Below are positions 19,941 through 29,233 of a stretch of DNA of 64,000 nucleotides, one piece after another; the first letter of the stretch is position 1, and every line of letters begins with the position of its first letter. Origin of the DNA: Unio delphinus (lineage: Eukaryota; Mollusca; Bivalvia; Unionida; Unionidae); assembly GCA_029339505.1 (NCBI GenBank), contig JAQISU010000096.1:9436001-9500000 (forward strand), in the 5' to 3' direction. Made by a program: the position numbers and the translations under genes. The notes beneath the pieces are model-generated. The model was not told where the DNA came from and searched no databases. It was given only the letters and a program-made list of their open reading frames with translations.

Positions 19941-20120
19941 CTCCCTTGGTTATATCATTTAAGAGTTGTCTCCCTTGGTGTTATAGACATACGCGTGTAC
20001 TGTATTTTGACACGCGAAAATCGAATTTTCTGATAATACCATTACGGAATGCTTCATAATTAACAAGCACGGGTGAAGTCTGAATTCTTGGTTCATTTGT
20101 ATAATAACAAATGAATAACA

Positions 20121-20462
20121 CTATTTTTCTAATTCATTGTTTGGTTTAATTATAAGTCTCTGTATATAATCTTGAGCAGTCTTTATTATTTTGTCATCGT
20201 TGGGGTCAATGACAGTATTTTTTATTCTTTTATCATAATAGCGTTTTAGTTCCCTGTATCGTTTGCCGCCACACATAACGCATAATTGCGACTTCCCCCT
20301 GACCCCAACCCCACATCGAATACAGGGTAACGGACCAAGGCTTCCACGACGAAAGCTTTGCATATGATACCAACAGAATTGATTTCTGCATGATTTGTTA
20401 CACGGTGTCACTGATCCAATCATAAGCCATTTGCAATGATTCATTATACTTAAATCTTTCAT
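20121..20462 (-). CDS. Small Cys/His-rich zinc-binding protein (113 aa)
   Basis: Starts at the ATG at 20462 (an ATG at 20444 is also possible). Two zinc-site-like clusters are visible: C10, C21, C25, C30 with H33 (FCWYH), then C47-x2-C50 and C61-x2-C64 (CIRCG, CVMCGG). A basic helix (RYRELKRYYDKR) follows. It probably binds nucleic acid or a protein partner. It is transcribed divergently from the polymerase gene with only 24 bp between the start codons, so the two probably share a promoter. Not assigned to a named family. Confidence 0.75.
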   Translation of the reverse strand: MKDLSIMNHCKWLMIGSVTPCNKSCRNQFCWYHMQSFRRGSLGPLPCIRCGVGVRGKSQLCVMCGGKRYRELKRYYDKRIKNTVIDPNDDKIIKTAQDYIQRLIIKPNNELEK

Positions 20463-20486
20463 TTAAATACTTGTTTTAATTATAGT
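20463..20486. promoter_or_regulatory. 24-bp divergent intergenic region
   Basis: AT-rich gap between the start codons of the zinc protein (minus) and the polymerase (plus). No separate TATA box is clear, so promoter elements must overlap coding sequence or be very compact. The proximal start at 20444 would widen it to 42 bp. Confidence 0.45.
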
Positions 20487-23400
20487 ATGGAGGAGTTCGA
20501 GAGATTATCGAAAATTAAGCCTTGGAAAAGTGTTCAGTTCAATCTTGATAGAGTTTCTGATACACCAAAGAATAAAATTCTTGATAGAACCTTGATTAGT
20601 AAAATCAGAGACTGTTTTAATGAATTCAAGCGTGATGGGGCAGCTCATTGTTGGTCAACATTTCGAATTGATGGTGTTGTTGACGCTACCATGAATGATG
20701 AAAAAGCAGCAGTGATAATCTCACGTCTTGGGGAAGAAAGAAATTTTTTTCGAATAAAATTTCTTATCCGTGATAATGGAAAATGGATCATTAGGGACAA
20801 ATACGAGCCTATTCTTAAGGACAAAAAAACTGTCACTGTGACTCAGGATTCAAAACCAGGAATTTTGACTGGAATTGACAAACCCTACTACGAAAGATCT
20901 TATCCTGTCACAGCAGTTGTTTACGGGATCTATCCGCTCAATGAAAAACCTGATATTTCAAAACTAGCACCCATGAAATATTCGACAGGGCTCAATTGTG
21001 TAGCAACACGAATAATGGAACACTTCACAAATGCGTCCCGGGGAAATAAACTAACTGATCTAAGACGAAAAAAAATAACCGAATGGGAACTGACAGTGAA
21101 ACAGCATGGGGCAACAATTCAAGATATAGCCAAATTAGAAACATCATTGAGATTTCCAATATCGGTAAGGACAATCACCGGAGAAGTATTATACGAATCG
21201 AAATATAAATCAAAAGGGACTCCCATTGAAATTATTGATCATAACGCGCACGCGTGGTCATCTGCAGTAACAATATTCCCACGGGATAGAACCGTAAAAT
21301 ATCTATCCCAAACTCTGTTTGGAACCGAAGAGTTTTTTTCAGAGCAGAAATTATTTGATGATATTTACCATTTGAGTAAAAACGATTCTGTGTCAGTGTG
21401 GCTATTTCATAGTACTTCAGACGAAGAATGTAGATTTGATCAGTTTGTAAGGCCCAACGGAGAATTATACCGTACTGAAGAGCTGCATAATCAAATGAAA
21501 CAACTAGCTAGTGAATTTTCTCCCCAGAGTTCTGGGGGGGAAGACAACGATCAATTATTAGCAAACTGTTTTACAGTACCATCAGTTGCAGCACATTTTG
21601 CTAGAAAGAAAAACGCGTGGAATCCAACCCGAAGTGAGTTCTTATCAGATGTCAAATTGTCCTGTCTTGAATACAGCCATGGAGGATTATGGAACACAAA
21701 ATACACCGCTGATACCGTTATTTCAGTTGATATGATTGCATGTTATCCAGGAAGTTTTCTTGGGTATGGAGAGTGTGAGAAATATTTCAAACGATTTGGA
21801 CACCCTACACACGAAATGACCCGTGTTGCTATTAATGGACCACTGCCACATTTCGATTTAACCGGATTCGCTTGTGTAGCATCATTTGAAATGGCTGAAG
21901 GGCTTCATCCGTGTAGTTATCTTTGGATTGGTAAACACATGTCTGAAAAACACTGGATGCCAGTAGTGTTATTACGGTATATGCTTGATTGTAAGATGTT
22001 AAAATCATTAATTGTCAGTGAAGCAATTATATCCTATCGAGCACAGAAATCAGTCTGGTTACCCCAACCTGATCTAGAAAAAATAATTAGCGAAGAGCGA
22101 AAACTGTTTCCTGATTTTAATGAACAACAAATTATGGATTGGTCCAGACAGTTATTTGAAATCAGAAACAATGAAGCAAAAGATCTTGGACGAAGAATAA
22201 TCGGTAAATTTACCCAAGGTGGCAAAGATGATAATACGAGATATTCTTCACGATTGATTATAGACAATGCTGAATACGATTTTGTAATCAAAGATTTAAC
22301 GAATAGGGGCTTATATGTCAATCGTAAGGACGCATTTATGTCCGATGGAACCAAATTGGGTACAATTGTTACTTACACTGATGGATACCATCCGCAGTAC
22401 ACATATTTGAGAGCTTCTATGCTTGGTTATGCTTCTATCAATCTGTTTTCAATGATCAATAGATTTCCTACCACCGCAGTTAGAGTTGCTACTGACTCAT
22501 TTTATATAAATAGCAAAATGGCTGATTTTAAGGCTACTGGCAACGAGAATTGGGGGTCATGGAGAATTAAGAAGGAAATGCTTCATGATTATATTCCATC
22601 AGCAGATGTTACCATTGAAAATAATTACTTAGAAAGCAATCAGTGTTCAGAATTTTCTAGTGCACCACCGATTTCTGATCCAATCTGTAGATATAAAACA
22701 GTTTATTTAAACGGCTGTGGTGGGTCAGGAAAAACAACCCGGGTAATTGAGTTATTCCGTCGTGGAAACGCTAGCGTTTCTAACATGATTGTGCTAACAC
22801 CGACTCACAGACTCGCCAGAGAGATGAAACAACGAGGGGTAAATGCCTGCACTTATCATAGTTTCTTTAGATGGAAGGGAGATAAATGGACTCCTGAGCG
22901 CATGGGAGAGAAATTTATTCCTGAAATTATCATTTGGGATGAAATAGACACAGTGTCCGAAGATGTCTTAAAAATATTTCTTGAGTGGTTGTTATTGAAG
23001 AATACAAAAGTCGTCATGTGCGGGGATCACGGCCAACCACCACCATTTGTCGGTGCATCTCCCCATGAATGGCTAAAGGGTTTTGTAGACTATTATGAAG
23101 AAATTGATACTGATCATAGATCACTTGATAATGAATTAAAAGAGTTTAAGAAATTAATTAGATTACAACCGGATAGAATCCAGTGTGAAATAGCCCGTGA
23201 AATAATTTCGGAAACTCCCATGAATGAGTTTTGGGAAGCGTGGAGACCAAATGATTTAATCATTGCAAGTAGAAAAATAGTCAGGGACACACTTCAGATG
23301 AAGTTATTTGAATTGCATAAACAAAAATTTGCATTGCTTCCAGTACCGTTATGTTATAGGCCATCGGATACACGAAAACAGAACATCGAAGTTGATATTC

Positions 23401-23996
23401 CAGGCCTGACAGAGTCAAGGCGTGAAAAGCAGATTCTCGTATTAAATGATATTGTGCTGGTTGATATCAATGTCGTTGAAGATGCATTGCGTGCTAATAA
23501 ATCCCCATGGACGCTAGGTTATGCAGCAACAATACACTCTTCACAGGGATTGACTATATCGGATACAATTGTTTGGATGGTAGATAATCGCATAGAATGG
23601 TCGAATTTAGTCTATCTCGCAGTGTCTAGAGTACGAAAAATAAATCAGCTTCGAAGAATTGTCTTCGATGATGAAATCATTGGTGGCGATGATGAAATCA
23701 TTGGCGATGATAATGACACCACAATAGATGATATTATTGATAAAAAACTCTCCGGTTACAAACAACAAGACAAAAAAAACCAACGAGAATTTGATATTGA
23801 TGCTGAATTAATAATTACTCTGAAGCAACAACAGAATAATCACTGCGCGAGTTGCAATTGTATAATGCGTTGGCAGTATTCGGATAAGGATCCTCGCCAA
23901 TTCACCGTTGACAGAAAAAATAACAATCTCGGTCATGTTAGAAATAATGTGATGTTGACTTGTCTTGAGTGCAATAGACGCAAGGGTGCTAGTTAA
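20487..23996 (+). CDS. POLB: DNA polymerase B fused to SF1 helicase and C-terminal HNH-like zinc module (1169 aa)
   Basis: One intact frame from the ATG at 20487. Residues 1-400: no exonuclease motif recognised; contains a GLNCVATRIMEHF block. Polymerase palm: motif A with D415 (SVDMIACYPGSF), motif B near 565-580 (GRRIIGKFTQGG), motif C with D670 (ATDSFY; the usual first Asp is Ala). Helicase: Walker A GCGGSGKTT (K749), Walker B WDE (D818/E819), motif III GDHGQPPP (D847), HSSQG (Q1020), and motif VI SR (R1048), as in Pif1/RecD-like SF1 enzymes. The C-terminus has CASC (C1120, C1123), FTVDR, LGH and CLECN (C1159, C1162), a treble-clef HNH-like module lacking the usual DH His. It should copy the element and unwind ahead; the nuclease activity is uncertain. 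Typical Polinton polymerases are not described to me as helicase fusions. Confidence 0.93.
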   Translation: MEEFERLSKIKPWKSVQFNLDRVSDTPKNKILDRTLISKIRDCFNEFKRDGAAHCWSTFRIDGVVDATMNDEKAAVIISRLGEERNFFRIKFLIRDNGKWIIRDKYEPILKDKKTVTVTQDSKPGILTGIDKPYYERSYPVTAVVYGIYPLNEKPDISKLAPMKYSTGLNCVATRIMEHFTNASRGNKLTDLRRKKITEWELTVKQHGATIQDIAKLETSLRFPISVRTITGEVLYESKYKSKGTPIEIIDHNAHAWSSAVTIFPRDRTVKYLSQTLFGTEEFFSEQKLFDDIYHLSKNDSVSVWLFHSTSDEECRFDQFVRPNGELYRTEELHNQMKQLASEFSPQSSGGEDNDQLLANCFTVPSVAAHFARKKNAWNPTRSEFLSDVKLSCLEYSHGGLWNTKYTADTVISVDMIACYPGSFLGYGECEKYFKRFGHPTHEMTRVAINGPLPHFDLTGFACVASFEMAEGLHPCSYLWIGKHMSEKHWMPVVLLRYMLDCKMLKSLIVSEAIISYRAQKSVWLPQPDLEKIISEERKLFPDFNEQQIMDWSRQLFEIRNNEAKDLGRRIIGKFTQGGKDDNTRYSSRLIIDNAEYDFVIKDLTNRGLYVNRKDAFMSDGTKLGTIVTYTDGYHPQYTYLRASMLGYASINLFSMINRFPTTAVRVATDSFYINSKMADFKATGNENWGSWRIKKEMLHDYIPSADVTIENNYLESNQCSEFSSAPPISDPICRYKTVYLNGCGGSGKTTRVIELFRRGNASVSNMIVLTPTHRLAREMKQRGVNACTYHSFFRWKGDKWTPERMGEKFIPEIIIWDEIDTVSEDVLKIFLEWLLLKNTKVVMCGDHGQPPPFVGASPHEWLKGFVDYYEEIDTDHRSLDNELKEFKKLIRLQPDRIQCEIAREIISETPMNEFWEAWRPNDLIIASRKIVRDTLQMKLFELHKQKFALLPVPLCYRPSDTRKQNIEVDIPGLTESRREKQILVLNDIVLVDINVVEDALRANKSPWTLGYAATIHSSQGLTISDTIVWMVDNRIEWSNLVYLAVSRVRKINQLRRIVFDDEIIGGDDEIIGDDNDTTIDDIIDKKLSGYKQQDKKNQREFDIDAELIITLKQQQNNHCASCNCIMRWQYSDKDPRQFTVDRKNNNLGHVRNNVMLTCLECNRRKGAS
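22765..22780. other. Perfect 16-bp palindrome inside the polymerase gene
   Basis: GAAACGCTAGCGTTTC lies in the linker just after Walker A. The same AACGCTAGCGTT core occurs in two intergenic gaps of this element (12319, 16092). Confidence 0.6.
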
Positions 23997-24942
23997 GCCC
24001 ATGCGGTGGTAATTGAGTATCCTCAGGTATCACTTGTAATTGTTGTCTAGTAAAACCCCGTTGAGGGGCAGTTGAATCCAGTTTATAGATTGGAGGTCTA
24101 CCCGTAGATCGTGTTATACTAGATATCTTGTGTGCAGTAACACTCCAAATAGGATCAGTAGCCCTTTTTGTGCCACCCTCAAGCTCTCCTGGTTCGTATA
24201 AGTACCTCACAATGACATTACTACCAAGAATTGGTTGGGAAACGCTAAAATCTTTTTGAATTTCCATTTCAGGTATTGACTTCTTTTTAATCGCATTGAT
24301 AGGTTTCATGTTGATGGTTCTAGTAATCTCGTTATTCAGTGCAGTAATCACAGCTGGTAACCTTTTAACCCATTCACGGGATCTTTTTTCTTGGATGAAT
24401 TCTTTTGCGTATTGATATCCAAATAACCGCTCAGCAAGGGTTTTATTAAACCGTTCTACAATGGCCTGATCACGATGTAGCGCAGTATGTCCTCGTCTGA
24501 TAGTGACTTTATGATTTTTCATTATTGATAACACTGCACCCTGAAATTCCTTGCCAGGATCAACTTGTCACAGATTTGGCCAGTGCAGAGGGCTCCTTCG
24601 ATAAATCCTTTCAAATGCAGAAGCCACTTCAGTGGCTGATTTTGTTTTTAACGGTTCTGCTTCTTTGTATCGACTTGCAATATCAACTACGGTTAATGCG
24701 TATTTGTAACCACGATCATGTGGCAGAAATAATAGATCAGCCTGATGAACTTCATTGGGTCCGGTCACATCAAAATGCGAGAAATTGATTTGTTTAGGCG
24801 GTGGTAGATAAATTTGCCATAGTGCCTGTTTGGATAACCAATGAGCCGCAGTGGTTTTTTTCACTTTTGCAGCGCTAGCGAGTTTATGGATTGCTGATTT
24901 ACCCCTCCAGTATCCTCTTGGGGAATAATAAATAGATTCCAT
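23989..24942 (-). pseudogene. INT: DD35E retrovirus-like integrase, one in-frame stop
   Basis: The ATG is at 24942 (MESIYYSPRGYW), 7 bp after the PLA2 stop. One frame of 318 codons is interrupted only by TGA at 24568-24570 (codon 125). Catalytic residues are D69 (HQADLLFLP), D128 (VDPGKEF, three codons after the stop) and E163 (IVERFNKTL), with exactly 35 between the last two. The N-terminal helix-turn-helix-like part (AIHKLASAAKV-AHWLSKQ) and a C-terminal chromo/SH3-like region (VIVRYLYEPGE, IYKL) are present. It would catalyse insertion of the TIR ends. The 3' end overlaps the end of the polymerase gene by 8 bp. UGA followed by CAA could be slightly leaky, but nonsense mutation is simpler. 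Confidence 0.9.
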
Positions 24943-24949
24943 GTTGTTA

Positions 24950-25479
24950 TTAATTACCAGCACCTAACATCAATTTACTTTTCATAGTCGATTTTATCAA
25001 AAAGGAAGCCAATTTTTCTTTGAAAGATTTATCAGAAATAGCATTTAACGCATGAATTAATTTCACATCTGCTAGATGCCTGTGCTGCAGATTACTGCTT
25101 TTATAAGATACATCATGAAGGTGACAGGCCTTATCAATAGCGTTTATTGGTTTCTAACCGGGTCGGGGCTGATTTTGATCATTGAGTCTGATATCAAGTC
25201 TTGTTCCCGGTCCACAGTAGCTATATCCTGGAAGGTGCTTTTCTCCGGGGTATTTTGCCCATGGGGTTCCAGGGAGTTTTGCTAATTTGGCTGCGATATC
25301 ACCTCCTCGTTTTTTTTTAAAGGTTCCTTGAGTTCCTTGGGTTTAGAAACAAATCTAAATTTCTTTGTACTACATTGTACGCATTTACCAGAAAGCGCTG
25401 ATCGGTTATTTTTAGTTGTAATCGTCGTCAAGTCATCTGTGCCAGTACGTTTTTTACACTTCACACAATATAGATCCAT
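24950..25479 (-). pseudogene. Zinc-ribbon (DUF5679-like) plus phospholipase A2 domain, split by A-run frameshift and one stop
   Basis: The ATG at 25479 starts a zinc ribbon with C5-x2-C8 and C33-x2-C36 (YCVKCKKRTGT, KCVQCSTKKFRF), open to 25282. A -1 shift at the T-run 25310-25318 (coding strand U UUA AAA and A AAA AAC in phase) enters a second frame. That frame encodes LPGYSYCGPGT (calcium loop) and DKACHLHDVSY (catalytic His-Asp), as in parvovirus VP1-type and Polinton PLA2 domains. It has a TAG at 25154-25156 between the two motifs and ends at TAA 24950-24952. I recall Polintons with this zinc-ribbon/PLA2 fusion in one frame. Likely role is membrane breach on entry; inactive here unless recoded twice. 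Confidence 0.8.
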
Positions 25480-25496
25480 AATTTATATATAACGGC

Positions 25497-26162
25497 ATGA
25501 ATATAATTGATTATTCAGCTACCCGACGACGGGAACCTATTAAACATCATGAAATGTTGCCGAATTCAATTAGAATGATTATAATCGGACCATCTGGAAG
25601 CGGAAAGACACAACTGCTACTTAATTTGATAACGAGATGGATGAAATGGAACAAATTGTATTTAATAGCCCCGAGTGTAGACGATCAGCGATGCTATGAA
25701 GTGCTAAAGGATTTTAACGAGAAAGCAAAAGAATTTCAAATCGATGAAGATTTTATTGAGTTTATTACTGATATAGAGGAAGCCCCTTCCGTGGAAGACA
25801 TCGATGGAAGTATTAACAATTTAGTGGTATACGATGATATCATGTTAGATAATCAAAAAAATCCTGCTAGAATATTTTCCCGAGGCAGGCATAAAAACAC
25901 TGATGTGATCTATGTAACTCAACGGTACACACAAATACCAAAAGTGATCAGAGATAACTGCAATGTGTTGTGTGTATTTAACGGCGTTGATACTCATACG
26001 CTACGAAATATTCATCAAACTTGGTGCAGCGGTGATATGAATCATAATCAGTTTAGAAATTTCTTTAGTCACGCTCAGTCAAAACCACACGGATTTGTGA
26101 CAATAAATTTAGCAGACCCTAGGACACGATATCGTATCGGACTTGATCAAATATTCGGTTAA
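25497..26162 (+). CDS. ATP: A32-type genome-packaging ATPase (FtsK-HerA superfamily)
   Basis: An intact 221-residue frame from the ATG at 25497. Walker A is GPSGSGKT (31-38) and Walker B is VVYDD (110-114). A sensor-like TQRYTQIPKVIRDN block follows and a C-terminal DPRTRYRIGLDQIFG. It matches the short packaging ATPases of Polintons, virophages and adintoviruses, and would drive DNA into the capsid. It lies 17 bp from the divergent zinc-ribbon/PLA2 gene. Its last 24 bp lie inside the right TIR and are therefore duplicated, inverted, at the left end (10461-10484). Confidence 0.95.
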   Translation: MNIIDYSATRRREPIKHHEMLPNSIRMIIIGPSGSGKTQLLLNLITRWMKWNKLYLIAPSVDDQRCYEVLKDFNEKAKEFQIDEDFIEFITDIEEAPSVEDIDGSINNLVVYDDIMLDNQKNPARIFSRGRHKNTDVIYVTQRYTQIPKVIRDNCNVLCVFNGVDTHTLRNIHQTWCSGDMNHNQFRNFFSHAQSKPHGFVTINLADPRTRYRIGLDQIFG

Positions 26163-26347
26163 AATCACCGTAAACCATAGCAGCAGAGAGGGTGAGTGAC
26201 AACGACGTTGCGACATCAACGAAAACGCGAACAATCATAAGGGTCGGAGACTTATTTTTTCGCGAGAAGGGTCTATTCGTACCATTTTAAAGGTATAATA
26301 AAAAAATAACCAAAAAAAAAGTTGTCCGATTCACCCTCTCTGCTGCT
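26139..26347 (-). repeat. Right terminal inverted repeat
   Basis: Inverted copy of 10277-10484, one base longer in an A-run. It includes the ATPase stop codon and the nested inverted repeat starting at 26179 (AGCAGCAGAGAGGGTGA) that pairs with the terminal 17 bp. Confidence 0.95.
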
Positions 26348-26352
26348 TCATT
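26348..26352. other. Target-site duplication TCATT, right copy
   Basis: Continues into CCACATTATTAAAAC exactly as in uninterrupted units (for example 32165-32184). Confidence 0.9.
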
Positions 26353-27140
26353 CCACATTATTAAAACTGGCCATGTATAGGAATGCATGTGATAATAATT
26401 GAATTAAGTGATGAGGATTATTGTTTCTTATTTGTTGATTAAATTATCTCTGTCTTACCCATTATAAATGGGCGTGTTACATTTGGGTGCATATTAAAAA
26501 AGGTATAAAAAAGTCAACATTGTGTTTCTAATTTAAGTATAGAGTGACTAATATGTTTCAAATCTTTTTTGGTTCTCGTTTTAATGTAAATAGATAGGAA
26601 TATTCTCAGTTTTTGGAGTGGGATTGCAGGGTTCCCCCGATATAACCTTTGTTACATTAATAATGACTGGGTTACGATAATGGAGAGATAGATTGTATGT
26701 GGAGAGTATCTGTTTATAACTAGAAGAACAGTATATCAAGAAGATAACATGATTTTATATACATATTTTCGGTGTCAGTTCATTTAAATCTAAGTTGGAA
26801 ATGATTTAATATTTTGACTTTCAGATAGAAACAAAAATATTATGCACGACTTAAAAAAAGTTTTCTTAACTAAGGAAGAATCTTGATTTAATACTTAAAG
26901 ACAATGCTAATATTTTTGTGATTAACGTTTTGCTCGGATATGTTTCTAGGTATCCTTATATACATTATAGATAACCATCAATCAGCAATTATATTACTTA
27001 ATTAATAAGATGTAAGAGTGAGTTTCAATGGTTTATCTGAAATATCGATAGCTTTGATGATGCTCTTTACCACGTTCGGTGTAGCTTTTGGGTGGGTTTC
27101 AGGTGTATCGTCTCATTTGTTCCTGTATCATTTTCCTTAT

Positions 27141-27570
27141 ACTAAAGCCAGAAAATGCAGAATTTTTTGGATATAACATCTTCAAATTTGGTTCTACACC
27201 ATATAAAGTATAAGTATACACCATATAAGGTATAAAGTCTTCTAGTAAGAAACATATATTTTGATGAAATAAAAAAGGCTAAATCATAAGTTCATTATAC
27301 TAACTGTCACTTATTTATTTAAATTCATTTTCTGTATCTGTCCGAGATTGTAACTACTAAAGCCAGAAAATGCAGAATTTTTTGGATATAACATCTTCAA
27401 ATTTGGTTCTACACCATATAAAGTATAAGTATACACCATATAAGGTATAAAGTCTTCTAGTAAGAAACATATATTTTGATGAAATAAAAAGGCTAAATCA
27501 TAAGTTCATTATACTAACTGTCACTTATTTATTTAAATTCATTTTCTGTATCTGTCCGAGATTGTAACTA
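27141..27570 (+). repeat. ~215-bp tandem duplication within the unit
   Basis: ACTAAAGCCAGAAAATGCAG through GAGATTGTAACTA occurs twice in direct orientation (27141 and 27356). Present in all interior units (for example 33129, 39124, 45282) and apparently single-copy at both array edges (unit 0 near 5690, last partial unit near 63285), so it arose during array growth. Confidence 0.85.
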
Positions 27571-28485
27571 CGGTCTCGATAATGCACGATGATGGCCAGT
27601 TTCTCGTAATAAATAAACCGCATCTGAATAGGATCATGTTGCACATCCTGTTAGGTTAGTTAAAGATCTTTCTTTTTATGACTTTAAACACTTTATTGAA
27701 GTGTTCTTCAGTGAATCACATCGACCATCCTCCATCAACCTACTTTCCGTAGCGTCGCGTGATCGAAAGTAAAGTGGTGTATCCATGGTTGCCTAATATG
27801 TTATCTGTTTTTGTGTGTCAAGTGTTTCCAACCTTTTTCTTATCCAAGTTTTAAGATGGGGTTTTTGGGCATACAAAACGATTTAAACCTTTTAAAGAGA
27901 TTCAGACTGTTACATAGCCATTTTTATATTGTTTCTATACATTCATTGCAAAATTGGATATTTAGTCGTTTAGTTATTTTGAATAAAAGTAAGTTTCATT
28001 GTTGTGAGATAACATTCAAGAAAAATAATTTAGTCAATATACATTTTTTTAATACTTAGAAACATTAGGTTTTGTGGTAATGGAACGTATGTGGAATCGT
28101 TAATAATTATCATTATTTATCTGCCGATGTTTTTCTTAACAAGTATTAATAAGAGAAAAGGAATCAAATTAGATCACACTATTTGAAAATGCATTTGTTA
28201 GACCTTTTTAATTAATCCAAACATAAACTGGTATTGCGACTTTTTGGTGTTTTTCCAAATTGAAATACACCGCTCTTATGTCAGTATAACAAAAGTGGTT
28301 TCTATTTTGCAAGAATTAAATGCGGATGGTTTGGATTCAAATTAGTAACCAGGATATTTCATGATTTTACCTAGACCTTTGTTACGACGAGTGATTGTAC
28401 GTTAGATAACTAAATTTAGATATAATCCATGGTAACACTGTAGTATTGATTTCTGTTATCTTTATCTCTCTCTTTCTCTCCTTTC

Positions 28486-28562
<77 letters not shown>

Positions 28563-28720
28563 GGCAAAGCATCTACGAATATTGTTCAAAACAGCATTCT
28601 GCTTAAAACTGAGGTTTTAAATCGATTTTATCAATTGCAATTCATGAGAGTGCTGAACGTGATAAAATCGAAAAACTTTAATCCCGAACAACAGGAAGGA
28701 AAACACGATCTTCTTAAGAA
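28563..28720 (+). other. Exon-like block A, unit 1
   Basis: Follows a (TA)n tract and an acceptor-like TATACAG. It is open for 53 codons and then reaches TAG, with GT at 28721 as a possible donor. Unit 0 (about 6849-6990) has an alignable but diverged frame with many conservative replacements (NVIKSK-F-P, KHDL, SHNR), suggesting coding ancestry. Equivalent blocks start at 34533, 40573, 46724, 52747 and 58657. Product not recognised. Confidence 0.35.
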
Positions 28721-29126
28721 GTAGTGTAAGAATGTAAGGTCGCATAATAGAATGCACGAGAAAATGACAGAAATTGATTATTATATCGTGCACTGCCAAT
28801 AAACACGTGGCGCTGATGAACAGGATATGGATAAACTAACTCAATTAAATCATTGTCAGCTAGTATTATGCACATTCGTTATTTTGTTTATTTATTTTAT
28901 TTCATCAAAATACATCTTTCCTACATAATAGTGGCTACGTTTTAATGTACATATACATCTAAGCTGGAAGATAATATCTTTTCATATTTGTAGATGAATG
29001 ATACTTTGGAAGAATCACGCAAAGTGTTTTTTCTTCATGCAGACGCGTTGCCTTGATTCGGTTATTAATGTATTAATTTTGTGTCGTAGTTACATACTTT
29101 CGTTTCTATTTTGTTTGTCACTCCAG

Positions 29127-29233
29127 GTTTGTGGTGATTTCCTTGCACAGAAAGTAACGGGTATGAACTCGAATAGATATATCGAATGTAACATATATAA
29201 TGTCATCGTATACAACTGTATTGACGCTAGATA
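29127..29233 (+). other. Exon-like block B, unit 1
   Basis: Preceded by a good polypyrimidine tract and acceptor (TTTGTTTGTCACTCCAG). The frame reads VCGDFLAQKVTGMNSN and ends at a TAA at 29232. It is conserved at 7347 in unit 0 and in every later unit. The donor is unclear. Not recognised. Confidence 0.3.

Larger units (their letters stand above)
18848..20120. other. Non-coding central region of the Polinton
   Basis: No convincing coding frame in about 1.27 kb. It contains two loosely repeated blocks around TAATTCATT...TACCCAA(A)TGTG (about 19075-19165), an imperfect inverted repeat (19218-19345), a Pol III-like unit (19381-19505) and a diverged direct repeat (19639/19851). This is the natural place for regulatory or replication signals. 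Confidence 0.6.
10277..26347. mobile_element. Nearly complete Polinton/Maverick element, 16,071 bp
   Basis: It is bounded by 208/209-bp inverted repeats that start AGCAGC and end GCTGCT, and by a TCATT duplication. It carries the diagnostic set: DNA polymerase B, retrovirus-like DD35E integrase, adenain-like protease, A32-type packaging ATPase and a capsid gene. Length and termini (5'-AG...CT-3') fit Polintons; the family usually makes 6-bp duplications, so 5 bp is a small departure. The TIRs are about 98-99% identical, implying recent insertion. However, four in-frame stops (capsid two, integrase one, PLA2 one) and three A-run frameshifts suggest it is not autonomous as assembled. Confidence 0.96.

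Noticed and set aside
22034..22354. Minus-strand frames inside the polymerase gene
   Set aside because: Shadows of the intact polymerase frame.
25076..25285. Plus-strand frame of 69 codons
   Set aside because: It is antisense to the PLA2 coding region, whose catalytic motifs are clear on the minus strand.
27811..28059. Conserved 82-codon frame repeated in each unit as a gene
   Set aside because: Unit 5 has a 2-bp insertion that breaks it and unit 0 diverges with an early stop; repetition alone explains its presence. It starts with MCVKCF from an upstream non-conserved codon.
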